Part shown: positions 45,191 through 52,647 of the stretch, one piece after another
Position numbering within the stretch: the stretch's first letter is position 1
How the letters are laid out: each line of letters begins with the position of its first letter
Assembly: GCF_042747725.1 (NCBI RefSeq)
Contig: NZ_JBHZGO010000024.1
Coordinates: 1 to 64,000 of the forward strand
DNA length: 64,000 nt
Source of the DNA: FACHB-T130 sp042747725
GTDB lineage: Bacteria; Cyanobacteriota; Cyanobacteriia; Cyanobacteriales; FACHB-T130
Direction: 5' to 3'
Translations under genes and position numbers: made by a program
Notes under the pieces: model-generated
Database searches by the model: none
What the model saw: only the letters and a program-made list of their open reading frames with translations
Told to the model about the DNA's origin: nothing

Positions 45191-45436
45191 ATGAGCGGAT
45201 GGGCATCTGCGGGTAATGGTCTGGAGGCAAAAGTTACAAAGAAAGGACAGCTTATGATCCGCGAGGCTGGCAAATACCCCTCTAATGATGACTATCCCCA
45301 CTTTATTGTAAGTTTCGATAGTCAAGGTAATATCGTTGATTATCACTCTTCTGATTCTCGTCATAGCAGTCGTTTTGGACAAAATGAAGTCGTTGCGACT
45401 GCTTTGGCAGTTCTCAGAGGGCAAGGAATGCTATAG
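45191..45436 (+). CDS. small hypothetical protein
   Basis: The 81-residue product is not recognised. TGGAGGACAAAATT before ATG 45191 is a strong ribosome-binding site, and a nearer ATG at 45176 would destroy the spacing. The sequence alternates strands (LEAKVTKKGQLMIREAGKY, HFIVSFDSQGNIVDYH) and ends with a small helix (NEVVATALAVLRGQ), a compact folded protein. It heads the toxin-antitoxin array and is followed at once by the first copy of the ~65-bp repeat. Confidence 0.7.
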   Translation: MSGWASAGNGLEAKVTKKGQLMIREAGKYPSNDDYPHFIVSFDSQGNIVDYHSSDSRHSSRFGQNEVVATALAVLRGQGML

Positions 45437-45474
45437 TGTGATTCCTAGAAAGTTTGGTTTTACTTCGTCAAGTA

Positions 45475-45540
45475 AACCTCTTTTTCCACTCACAATATCA
45501 TTCATTTTCATCATACCAATACTATGATTGGACGGAGAGC
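45475..45540. repeat. copy 1 of the ~65-bp module-boundary repeat
   Basis: Core AACCTCTTTTTCCACTCACA, then AAT...TCATT-type sequence, CATnnnAATnCnATGATTGGA and an HIP1 octamer. Other copies are at 46231, 47431 and 49511. This copy is the most diverged. Confidence 0.75.
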
Positions 45541-45645
45541 GATCGCTCCACTAAAATAAAGAGCGATCGCCCCTCTTACAATTACCAAACAATGTGATGA
45601 TTGGACGGAGAGCGATCGCCATTAGGCACGAATAGCGATCGCTCT
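45541..45645. repeat. HIP1-rich repeat units (~73 bp period)
   Basis: GATGATTGGACGGAGAGCGA plus TCGC alternates with CCTCTTACAATTACCAAACA. The same units recur in tandem at 46276-46470. Reading frames through them are repeat artefacts. Confidence 0.75.
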
Positions 45646-45690
45646 TTTAGCAAGCTATAATTTGCTCAGAGTTAAGATGATGCAACCCCA

Positions 45691-45891
45691 ATGCTAACAC
45701 TTGAGCAAATCGAGTCTGCTATTCTTCAGCTACCCCCAGATGAGTATAGAAAACTGATCGAGTGGTTTGCCGATCTAGACTATCAACGCTGGGATGAACA
45801 ATTAGAGAAAGACATTGCTGATGGAAAGCTGGAAGCGCTAGCAAAAGAGGCGATCGCTGAATTTGAGGCGGGGCACTGTCGAAGCATCTGA
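45691..45891 (+). CDS. putative antitoxin of a RelE/ParE-type module
   Basis: The 66-residue acidic helical protein (LEQIESAILQLPPDEYRKLI, ending in EFEAGHCRS) resembles small cyanobacterial antitoxins placed before RelE/ParE-fold toxins. Its stop codon overlaps the toxin start by one base (TGATG), a typical coupling. No DNA-binding motif is obvious. Confidence 0.78.
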   Translation: MLTLEQIESAILQLPPDEYRKLIEWFADLDYQRWDEQLEKDIADGKLEALAKEAIAEFEAGHCRSI

Positions 45892-46145
45892 TGAATTACA
45901 CAACTCGTCGATTCTGGGAATGTTACAACGCTCTACCTGAAGAAGTTCAGCGAACAGCCGATCGGTGTTATGATTTACTTAAAGCCGATCCTTCCCATCC
46001 ATCGTTACACTTCAAGAAAGTTGGTAATTACTGGTCAGTGCGAACAGGACAAAATTATAGAGCTTTGGGTGTGGAGGTTAAAGACGGTATTTCATGGTTT
46101 TGGATTGGGACACACTCAGAGTACGACAAACTCATTGACATATAG
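45891..46145 (+). CDS. RelE/ParE-superfamily toxin
   Basis: The 84-residue protein has the compact toxin fold: FWECYNALPEEVQRTADRCY helix pair, then HFKKVGNYWSVRTGQNYRAL strands and a final WFWIGTHSEYDKLI. The conserved Arg/Tyr positions (SVRTGQNYRAL) and terminal H-x-EYD pattern fit ribosome-associated mRNA interferases or gyrase inhibitors of the class. Gene intact; overlaps its antitoxin by one base. Confidence 0.82.
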   Translation: MNYTTRRFWECYNALPEEVQRTADRCYDLLKADPSHPSLHFKKVGNYWSVRTGQNYRALGVEVKDGISWFWIGTHSEYDKLIDI

Positions 46146-46230
46146 TACAGTAGCGAAACTTGCCGCAGGCGATCGCACTTTTACAAGTGCGATCGCCCTT
46201 CCTGATAAATTAAGTTGAAACAAAGAAAAC

Positions 46231-46298
46231 CAACCTCTTTTTCCACTCACAATCTTATCCATTTTCACCATGACAATGCGATGATTGGACGGATAGCG
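46231..46298. repeat. copy 2 of the ~65-bp module-boundary repeat
   Basis: CAACCTCTTTTTCCACTCAC, AATCTTATCCATTTTCACCA, TGACAATGCGATGATTGGAC and an HIP1 site, just after the RelE-type module. Nearly identical to copies 3 and 4. Confidence 0.85.
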
Positions 46299-46470
46299 AT
46301 CGCCCCATCAAAAGAAACGCGATCGCACCTCTTACAATTACCAAACAATGTGATGATTGGACGGATAGCGATCGCACTACCGAAAAAAAGGGCGATCGCC
46401 CCTCTTACAATTACCAAACAATGTGATGATTGGACGGAGAGCGATCGCACTACCAAAAAAAGTGCGATCG
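46276..46470. repeat. tandem ~73-bp HIP1-bearing repeats (about 3 units)
   Basis: Each unit contains GATGATTGGACGGAtAGCGA TCGC, a short A-rich piece, a second HIP1 octamer and CCTCTTACAATTACCAAACA. Starts near 46278, 46351 and 46424, giving a 73-bp period. Units are contiguous, so this is not a CRISPR. Confidence 0.85.
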
Positions 46471-46527
46471 CTATCTGCGTTACAATAAAGGTAAAACTCA
46501 TAAATTAGTCTTTCAAAAATTAACATG

Positions 46528-46881
46528 ATGAACCTAGACTTGTCGCAGTCCGATCCATTCACCAACCTCAAAGTCACACTCCTGCTAGAAGCACTCACAT
46601 CCGGGCAAGTTGCGGCATCTGTCAGAGAGTTTCCTGACTGTCGAGTGAAAGCAGAAACAAGAGAAGAGGCGATCGCACAAATTCAAGCTATCTTTTTAGA
46701 ACGGCTAAAAAATATGGAAGCGATTTCATGGAACGTGCCGATTCAGACTTCAGAAGCAACCTGGAAAAAATTTGCAGGTGTCTTTAAAGACGATGCCGAT
46801 TTTGCAGCAATTAGCTCGTCAATTCGCGCCGAACGAACCTCAGATGATGAATCGGAAGTCGATCCTTCCTATTACCTGTAG
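46528..46881 (+). CDS. HicB-like antitoxin of a PIN-toxin module
   Basis: The 117-residue product has a HicB-type partial RNase-H-like front (LKVTLLLEALTSGQVAASVR, EFPDCRVKAETREEAIAQIQ) and an acidic tail (DDADFAAISSSIRAERTSDD). In cyanobacteria such proteins often precede PIN toxins. ATG 46525 is an alternative start. It is separated by 12 bp from the PIN gene. Confidence 0.75.
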   Translation: MNLDLSQSDPFTNLKVTLLLEALTSGQVAASVREFPDCRVKAETREEAIAQIQAIFLERLKNMEAISWNVPIQTSEATWKKFAGVFKDDADFAAISSSIRAERTSDDESEVDPSYYL

Positions 46882-46893
46882 AGGTGTCTTTTG

Positions 46894-47391
46894 GTGTGTC
46901 AATATATTTTGGATACCGATTGCGTTTCACTGATTCTCTACAATCATCCCCAAGTTATCGCTAATGCGGCAAAGCATCAGTTTGCCATCACGATTATCAC
47001 AGTTCAAGAACTCTTCAATGGCTGGGTTGTCAGAATTAACGATCCGTCCCAGGTGCATAACCTACCTGCACTCTATTCAAAACTTTGGACAACTGTAAAA
47101 TATCTTCAAACTATTGAGGTACTAAACTTTACACCAGAAGCTGATACTTGTCTCAAAAAACTATTAAAAGATAACCCGCCCCTGCGGAAAAATCGCTTGC
47201 AAAAAGATATGCGTATTGCAGCGATTGCGTTGTCCATTGGTGCTATTATTGTCACCCGCAACCAACGAGACTTTGGTCAAGTTCCCGGATTTTCGTTCGC
47301 GCAGCGTGTGCGTAGCACGTATCGAAGATTGGACGTTGTAGGAGTACATTTGTGTAGGCGATGCGTAGCACGTTCGCGCAGCGTGCCGTAG
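46894..47391 (+). CDS. PIN-domain (VapC-like) toxin with a repeat-altered C-terminus
   Basis: GAGGTG precedes GTG 46894 (TTG 46891 is possible). PIN residues are visible: LDTDCVSLI (first Asp), TVQELFNGW (Glu), KNRLQKDMRIAAIALSIGAI (Asp) and VTRNQRDFGQVPG (last acidic group). The enzyme would cleave RNA. After VPGFS a 25-bp repeat (47296-47320) shifts the frame. Removing it restores IEDWTL and a stop at 47339-47341, the normal PIN ending. The present gene instead reads about 28 foreign residues (AQRVRSTYRRL...). All catalytic acids lie before the insertion, so activity may survive. Confidence 0.85.
   Translation: MCQYILDTDCVSLILYNHPQVIANAAKHQFAITIITVQELFNGWVVRINDPSQVHNLPALYSKLWTTVKYLQTIEVLNFTPEADTCLKKLLKDNPPLRKNRLQKDMRIAAIALSIGAIIVTRNQRDFGQVPGFSFAQRVRSTYRRLDVVGVHLCRRCVARSRSVP
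47296..47320. repeat. 25-bp repeat inserted in the PIN toxin gene
   Basis: TTCGCGCAGCGTGTGCGTAG plus CACGT interrupts the codons for FS|IEDWTL. The same family occurs at 47362-47393 and, inverted, at 50041-50062. Confidence 0.85.
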
Positions 47392-47393
47392 GC
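47362..47393. repeat. second copy of the TTCGCGCAGCGTGCCGTAGGCA repeat family
   Basis: GCGTAGCACG followed by TTCGCGCAGCGTGCCGTAGG, 40 bp past the insertion in the PIN gene. Confidence 0.8.
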
Positions 47394-47430
47394 AATCGCC
47401 CATCTTGTAGGTTTGGGTTAATGCAAGGAA

Positions 47431-47506
47431 ACCCAACCTCTTTTTCCACTCACAATCTTATCCATTTCCACCATGACAATGCAATGATTGCACGGGTAGC
47501 GATCGC
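47431..47506. repeat. copy 3 of the ~65-bp module-boundary repeat
   Basis: ACCCAACCTCTTTTTCCACT through CCACCATGACAATGCAATGA and an HIP1 octamer, following the HicB-like/PIN module. Confidence 0.85.
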
Positions 47507-47521
47507 ACAAGGCAAAACAAA

Positions 47522-47698
47522 GAGCGATCGCACCTCTCGTAGGTTGGGTTGAGGGACGAAACCCAACATTTATCGGCGTTAGTGTGGCTTTGGGAAAGAG
47601 CGATCGCACCCACAAAAGAAACAGCGATCGCCTTGAATTTTTTTACTTGGGAGCAAATAGCAAACACTGCAATGATTGTACTCCGAGAGCGATCGCAC
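47522..47698. repeat. ~178-bp direct repeat, left copy flanking vapBC
   Basis: Contains GTAGGTTGGGTTGAGGGACG, TTTATCGGCGTTAGTGTGGC, several HIP1 octamers and AATGATTGTACTCCGAGAGC. It is nearly identical to 48532-48711, on the other side of the VapBC module and in the same orientation. Confidence 0.9.
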
Positions 47699-47789
47699 TT
47701 TATGCTTGACTCCAGCGATCGCCCCTTCAATCAATAGTTCTTTAAATTACTCTTTTCAGTTGCATTATTATCAATCCGTCTGGAGGAAT

Positions 47790-48209
47790 TTACCCATCAA
47801 CAACTACCAACCCCACCCCACATCGAGTTGCCGCTTCCGCTAAACGGGCATCAAGTGTTGCCATCGGCAATTCCAATCGTAGTGCTAAGTCTAAATATGC
47901 TGCATCATAAGCAGCTATTCCTTCTTGTCGTCCCAATGTTAAAGTGGACGAGAGTGCATGAGTATGTGTAGTGTCGTCAACGTGAATTAACAGTGACTGT
48001 AACAAAGCAATAGCTAGTTCGGATTGCTCAGTCGTCATGCGGTTGCGTCGTTCTGCAACCAGTAAAGTATTAGCAACTTCTAACGACCAAATGAGCGGTA
48101 CAAATGCTTCAGAGTCCGGCATCATTGCAAGTAGTGCATTGGCATAATCGTCATTTTCATCCACTAAGCACCAATTGATTGCGACAGAACAATCCAATAC
48201 AAACTGCAT
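47790..48209 (-). CDS. vapC: PIN-domain toxin (VapC family)
   Basis: The 139-residue ribonuclease has the PIN acid set: FVLDCSVAINW (Asp), WSLEVANTLL (Glu), AAYDAAYLDLALRL (Asp) and MATLDARLAEAA (Asp). Complete length and frame. Its ATG overlaps the antitoxin stop by one base (TAATG). The module is bounded on both sides by near-identical ~178-bp direct repeats. Confidence 0.92.
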   Translation of the reverse strand: MQFVLDCSVAINWCLVDENDDYANALLAMMPDSEAFVPLIWSLEVANTLLVAERRNRMTTEQSELAIALLQSLLIHVDDTTHTHALSSTLTLGRQEGIAAYDAAYLDLALRLELPMATLDARLAEAATRCGVGLVVVDG

Positions 48210-48481
48210 TAAAACCTGCGCCCCTCTTCAATCATTTCGCAGATTGATGTTTTATCCAACGCAACTTCTTGCCGCAGTTGTCGCATTTTGGCAATTGCTT
48301 CAGTAATTGATTTTTTAGTAGTCAGCTTTCCCCAAGCGTTATATTCTGGCTTAGTTTCCTCAGATGATAGCGGCTGTACAACTACCACTACCTCAACAAA
48401 AGTATCTTTAAGATCGGAGGGCATCTGGATTTGTAATATGCAATCTTCTCCAATATGCGATCGCAGCTTCATTGTTTCCAT
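48209..48481 (-). CDS. antitoxin cognate to the VapC at 47790
   Basis: The 90-residue protein starts at 48481 with CTGGAG upstream; a longer frame runs into the flanking repeat and is not real. The front (LRSHIGEDCILQIQMPSDLK) resembles a swapped-hairpin or AbrB-like strand layout, and the C-terminal LDKTSICEMIEEGRRF helix is the probable toxin-binding tail. Overlaps vapC by one base. Confidence 0.85.
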   Translation of the reverse strand: METMKLRSHIGEDCILQIQMPSDLKDTFVEVVVVVQPLSSEETKPEYNAWGKLTTKKSITEAIAKMRQLRQEVALDKTSICEMIEEGRRF

Positions 48482-48531
48482 GTCAGACTCCAGAAAGTTT
48501 GAGCAATTGTACCTTACCTCATAGCAGAAGA

Positions 48532-48711
48532 GTGCGATCGCATCTCTCTCGTAGGTTGGGTTGAGGGACGAAACCCAACATTTATCGGCGTTAGTGTGGC
48601 TTTGGGAAAGAGCGATCGCACAAGGCAAAAGAAACAGCGATCGCCTTGAATTTTTTTACTTGGGAGCAAATACCAAGCACTGCAATGATTGTACTCCGAG
48701 AGCGATCGCAC
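48532..48711. repeat. ~180-bp direct repeat, right copy flanking vapBC
   Basis: Matches 47522-47698 almost base for base, differing mainly in the short spacers between HIP1 octamers. A further shared unit (CAAAGCAAATACCCAGCAGT, GCGATGATGATACGGTGAGC) follows at 48714-48760 and recurs near 54052 and 54642. Confidence 0.9.
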
Positions 48712-48814
48712 CTCAAAGCAAATACCCAGCAGTGCGATGATGATACGGTGAGCGATCTCTTGAGTCAAGCATAAAGAGCGATCGCCTCCAATCCAACTCT
48801 GAACCGTTACTGAT

Positions 48815-49214
48815 TCATAGCAAGACAACTGGAATATACAATTGGAAATTCTCAAAATCTTCATCAGTGGTAAGAATCCTGTAGCCGCGACGATGAGCAA
48901 CTGCACACAGCAGAAAATCAGTATTTGAACCCTGAACGCCATTGCTGCGACAAGTGTTGAAAAACTCTGCCGCTAGTTCATAGTCTTCAGATGTTAACTC
49001 TATGTCAGGAAAAGCACGAAGATAGTCTCGCAATCGGATGAACTGTTCCGCGTAGCGAATGCCAGAAAGCACTTCCTGACGAATCACTCCCAGTAAAACG
49101 ACTCATCCATCTGCAATCAAGTCGCGCAGTATATTAACAGATTGCGATCTCATCATTTGGTGTGTTGCGCCGCAATGCCAGCGACCAAACAGAAGTATCA
49201 ACAATAACATTCAT
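48815..49214 (-). pseudogene. vapC: broken vapC (PIN toxin) with frameshift and nonsense codon
   Basis: Reading from ATG 49214 gives MNVIVDTSVWSLALRRNTPN, then a frameshift. The next frame gives SVNILRDLIADG, an in-frame TGA, and VVLLGVIRQEVLSGIRYAEQ. The rest, up to NFQLYIPVVLL, is intact. All PIN acidic positions are still recognisable, but the reading frame is lost, so toxin activity is not expected. The antitoxin upstream is intact. Confidence 0.88.
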
Positions 49215-49411
49215 ATTGTTTGTCGCTGTTGCTTGTAGTTATACTCTTCCTCATAGTCAATAGTACCGAACAATTCCAATACTTTCAGTTGTTTGCGACG
49301 TTGGATGTACTCGCGTAAAGCGGCTTCGATCAATGCAGTGGCTGTTGGATGGCTACTCAAAGCAAGGGCTTCTTGAAGCAGGATTTGGTCTATTTGGAGG
49401 GGAGTCACCAT
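49211..49411 (-). CDS. vapB: VapB-family antitoxin with a dead partner
   Basis: The 66-residue product (LQIDQILLQEALALSSHPTA, then LIEAALREYIQRRKQLKVLE and FGTIDYEEEYNYK) is a ribbon-helix-helix-type VapB with a C-terminal acidic toxin-binding tail. AGGAGAAAAACAC precedes the ATG. Its stop overlaps the vapC start (ATGA), but vapC is a pseudogene. Confidence 0.88.
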   Translation of the reverse strand: MVTPLQIDQILLQEALALSSHPTATALIEAALREYIQRRKQLKVLELFGTIDYEEEYNYKQQRQTI

Positions 49412-49741
49412 GTGTTTTTCTCCTGAACGCTAATAGGTGTAATCTTAGCTCTATGGTAAGCGATCGCTAACCTTATACTGCGATCGCCCTTCCTTGTAAG
49501 TTAGTTTAACGCAAGGAAACCCAACCTCTTTTTTCACTCATAATCTTATCCATTTTCACCATAAGAATGCGATGCTTGTACTCAAACGCGATCGCTTGAG
49601 TCATGCATAAAGAGCGATCGCACCTACTACAATTACATGAATGAGAGATGCTTGCACAGGTAGCGATCGCACCCCATAACAGCTAGACATTGCTACATTT
49701 ATTTTATGTTAAAATAAACAGGACTGAAACGGGCAATTCTC
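49412..49741. repeat. 330-bp non-coding stretch: repeat copy 4 plus HIP1 units
   Basis: Holds the fourth copy of the ~65-bp repeat (49511-49592: CCCAACCTCTTTTTTCACTC, AATCTTATCCATTTTCACCA) and further AGATGCTTGCACAGGTAGCG-type HIP1 units near 49645. No gene seen. Confidence 0.75.
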
Positions 49742-50002
49742 ATGACTATTCGTGACATCGCGATCGGCAAATTGCAGCAACTTTCCGAACCACTGTTGCA
49801 AGAAGTGAGTGATTTTATCGATTTTGTTATCCACAAACATCTTGCCAAAACTGCTGACACTCAGCCTGACGCAAAGCTTGTTGAAGCATGGTCATAATGG
49901 TTTGAGGCTGTGGATAGCTTAGACATAACTACCGCAGAACCAGCCAGCGAATATCAGCATCTCCTGCTCAACAAGTATCAACAGCAGGGTCTAATGCTAT
50001 GA
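49742..50002 (+). pseudogene. DUF2281-like antitoxin with an internal stop
   Basis: From ATG 49742 the frame reads IRDIAIGKLQQLSEPLLQEV then SDFIDFVIHKHLAK, meets TAA at 49895-49897, and continues in frame as WFEAVDSLDITTAEPASEYQ to a TGA at 50000. A single CAA-to-TAA change (WSQWFEAV expected) explains the stop. The family is a small antitoxin class placed before PIN toxins, matching the ruined PIN gene that overlaps its end. Confidence 0.8.
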
Positions 50003-50216
50003 TTCTCTGCGATGCAAGAGTCTTACTTTGTTTGGTCGATTGCCTACGGCACGCTACGCGAACGCACTAAGCCCCAGCATAATGCTTACAGAGGTGCAGT
50101 TATGCGATTAGCAAAAGCTCTCGCCACAACTTGGTCATGCTTGACATAAGCCATGTAGATTGCTCTCAATCGTGGCAATTGGGTGATGCAAAAACAGTTA
50201 GGTAAACTTCTTTTGA
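49999..50216 (+). pseudogene. PIN toxin remnant with repeat insertion and two nonsense codons
   Basis: ATG 49999 overlaps the preceding stop. The frame reads MILCDARVLLCLVD, the PIN start, and then hits a 22-bp repeat (50041-50062). Omitting it, the frame continues RTKPQHNAYRGAVMRLAKAL, then ATTWSCLT, TAA, AM, TAG and IALNRGNWVMQKQLGKLLL before losing similarity. One insertion and two stops show long decay. Confidence 0.82.
50041..50062. repeat. 22-bp repeat copy inside the PIN remnant (inverted orientation)
   Basis: TGCCTACGGCACGCTACGCG plus AA is the reverse complement of the TTCGCG(C/T)AGCGTGCCGTAGGCA family seen at 47296 and 47362. Confidence 0.85.
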
Positions 50217-50269
50217 TGGTAGCCTTCCCATTAAGTTATTCAGGATAAATCGCGCCTGGTCTACCTCTA

Positions 50270-50378
50270 CCAGTATCCTGACACCCCATATAGGTGCAGA
50301 GGAATGGGGAAAGCGATCGCCTATTTGTGCCAGTTGCTCCGATAGTTTTTCAGGTACTTCAATAGTGATTCTGGGCAC
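50270..50378 (-). pseudogene. N-terminal fragment of a small antitoxin-like gene
   Basis: GTG 50378 opens PRITIEVPEKLSEQLAQIGD, similar to the broken gene at 42479-42685. After GDRF the sequence turns into PHSSAPIWGVRILVEVD, encoded by a ~50-bp piece that recurs at 54559-54613. A 95-residue frame covers it, but its downstream half is antisense to the PIN remnant, so a real gene is unlikely. Confidence 0.55.
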
Positions 50379-50596
50379 GGTCGCACTTTGAGCAGTGTAC
50401 GTTTTTGTGATAATTGTACCCGTAAGAAGCGCGATCGCGCTCTCTGGTTGCACTTTAATACTAATAGGCGCTCGCTCTAATTTCTCGCCTTTCTGTTTAC
50501 CCTATTTCTAGCTACAACACCCTATTTAACATCTGCCCAAAGTATTGAGCATCTGTTTCGATAAGGTATTGCTTTTCTCTCTACTTTCTTAAGTTA

Positions 50597-52561
50597 TCAG
50601 GAAGGGAGAATTGCTTCAATATTCTTTTGCACCTGCTCAATTTCCCGCCGCTTCTGGCATATCCAAGCTTTTTCTACATCGCATTTATCCACTATCTTTG
50701 CGTGTTCTCTTTCCTGAATTTCTAAACAAGCTTCGCAAGTTAAAATTGCTTGTCCAATAATTTCATCTATTAATTTTAATTTAAAGTGAAAAATTTGCTT
50801 TGAGATTACTGAATTTATCTGTTCAATAATCTTATCTACTATCTGTTTTTCCTCTTTTGGAAACTGCTTTTTACATTCCTCAAAAACTGCCTTTTTTATC
50901 TGATCGTAAATGCTATTGATACCAAATGTACTGGCACCAATAACTGCTGCCACTGCCCCTAAAGCTACAGCAGGTGTAAAAGACAATGCTACTACATATC
51001 CTAATAAACCTACTAATCCTCCTAATATCGTACCTATCAAATAATTGAGAAAATCACCACCAAAACCACCAGTGTAACTACTGGCAAAGCCCCCATATTC
51101 ATCATTAAATCTTTTGTGAAATTTTTGCTCATCAATATTATTTTTTTTGTATAAAGATTTAATTTCATGATTAACCTCCTTATCTAAAATTTCCAGGTTA
51201 TGCTTAACAATCTCCTTAATATTTTTATCTGTCCATTTATTTATCTCTTCCGAAAGTTCTCGGATGAATTGATTAAGGTAATCCGTTACTATACCCTTTT
51301 GATCTAAAATAAGATTTTTATCGGAATTCCATTGTTCAGATTTTTTTCGTAATGTTTCCTCCCACGAACCTTCTTTCACCCACTGTTTCCAAGCTTCACA
51401 AACTTCCTGCTTTACTTTATCCATCATTTTAGACATGAGTTTTTGAATTTGGATGCGGATTCTGATACCTTGTCCACTCACTTCACCAATTTGCTCTATA
51501 AGCTTTTGTTTTTCTACTTCAGAAGCTTTTATTTTGCAGTTCAAATCATTCTCTAATTCTTGAAGGATATTTAAACCACTTTCAATTATTACCTCAAGTG
51601 TTGTTGCAGATTGCTTAATTTCTACAAAGCCACGCTCAGATGTGAGAAAATTTTCGAGCGAACAATAAAATTCTTGAAATATCTTCAAATACTGCTTTTC
51701 ACTTTTGCCAGGGCTAGCTTTTAGTGCAGAGATAAAATGAACGCGATTCTCACCCGCAATAATAGGGTTTTGACCATATACAAACTTTTCAACCACCTCT
51801 TTTACATCCTGTTTATCCTCTTCAGAATCTAGCTGATCCAGCTTATTGACTACTATGAAAAAGTTGTTCGCAGGTTCATTCTTACCTCCACAAAGTTGGT
51901 TTCTGAAATCATGAATTAGGTCACGTTCTCCCTGAGGCAAAATGTGTGATGCATTAGTTATAAAAATTACAGCATCAGTATCTTTGAGTAATTTTTGAGT
52001 AATAGCAGCACGGTGAGGATGTTCATTTAAACCGGGAGAATCTACAATCTCTACACCATTTTTACATAACTCTAAATCAGGATGCTCAAAAATAATCTCT
52101 TCTATCTCAGAACGCCCTAACTCATCACTGCGGTATTCACGCGCCGCCTCTTTAGAAATAGTTACTAAGACTTTATACTGCTCATAAGAGATATTTTCTT
52201 GTCGCCCATTTTTGTAATGGCATACAATCCGCTTCTGTAACCCATGTTTTAACACTGTGATTGTACGATTACAGGCAATCGCTCTTACGGGTTGTATGTC
52301 TTCACCTACAAGGGCATTGATTAATGTTGATTTTCCTCGGCTAAACTCCCCTACTACTGCTATACGAAATCTCTGAGATTGTAGTTTTTTAGATACCTTC
52401 CCTATTTTTGTTATCAAGGTAATAAATTGAGAATTATGCTGATTGCCTTCTTGAAATATCTTAAATAATTGATTGCAACTCTTATCTAGTTCTTTCCGAG
52501 ATTTTTGAAACTCTGCCAAGGATGAGACACGACGCTGCTGGTTGCCCTGTAAGTTAGTCAT
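50597..52561 (-). CDS. dynamin-like GTPase (bacterial dynamin family)
   Basis: The 654-residue protein has the dynamin G1 motif GEFSRGKST (about residue 69), the G2 Thr in CNRTITVLKHG, G3 DSPG (DSPGLNEHPHRA, about 174) and G4 NKLD (about 239). Helical stalk segments follow (EVSGQGIRIRIQIQKLMSKM and others). A long hydrophobic paddle-like hairpin at about 500-555 (YLIGTILGGLVGLLGYVVAL) would insert into membranes. Such GTPases remodel or guard bacterial membranes, and some limit phage lysis. The gene diverges from the membrane/coiled-coil gene at 52648, with only 86 bp between starts. Confidence 0.92.
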   Translation of the reverse strand: MTNLQGNQQRRVSSLAEFQKSRKELDKSCNQLFKIFQEGNQHNSQFITLITKIGKVSKKLQSQRFRIAVVGEFSRGKSTLINALVGEDIQPVRAIACNRTITVLKHGLQKRIVCHYKNGRQENISYEQYKVLVTISKEAAREYRSDELGRSEIEEIIFEHPDLELCKNGVEIVDSPGLNEHPHRAAITQKLLKDTDAVIFITNASHILPQGERDLIHDFRNQLCGGKNEPANNFFIVVNKLDQLDSEEDKQDVKEVVEKFVYGQNPIIAGENRVHFISALKASPGKSEKQYLKIFQEFYCSLENFLTSERGFVEIKQSATTLEVIIESGLNILQELENDLNCKIKASEVEKQKLIEQIGEVSGQGIRIRIQIQKLMSKMMDKVKQEVCEAWKQWVKEGSWEETLRKKSEQWNSDKNLILDQKGIVTDYLNQFIRELSEEINKWTDKNIKEIVKHNLEILDKEVNHEIKSLYKKNNIDEQKFHKRFNDEYGGFASSYTGGFGGDFLNYLIGTILGGLVGLLGYVVALSFTPAVALGAVAAVIGASTFGINSIYDQIKKAVFEECKKQFPKEEKQIVDKIIEQINSVISKQIFHFKLKLIDEIIGQAILTCEACLEIQEREHAKIVDKCDVEKAWICQKRREIEQVQKNIEAILPS

Positions 52562-52647
52562 CAGTTAATGGTTCCTTTTATCAGCATGAGTAATGCTACG
52601 ATAGCTGCAACTAACCTTTATCCGCATCTGTAAATCTACCAAAAGTA

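Noticed and set aside
46276..46470. Possible CRISPR array
   Set aside because: Units are contiguous 73-bp repeats with no unique spacers of constant length, and no cas genes are near.
46215..46508. Open frames across 46.2-46.5 kb on both strands
   Set aside because: Their peptides are just the 73-bp HIP1 repeats translated three times; no ribosome-binding site or family match.
48482..48628. N-terminal extension of the VapC-associated antitoxin
   Set aside because: It is translated from the 180-bp flanking repeat; a good ribosome-binding site supports the start at 48481.
45191..50378. True integron
   Set aside because: Boundary repeats suggest cassettes, but there is no tyrosine recombinase in the window and no recognisable attC core; kept only as a hypothesis.
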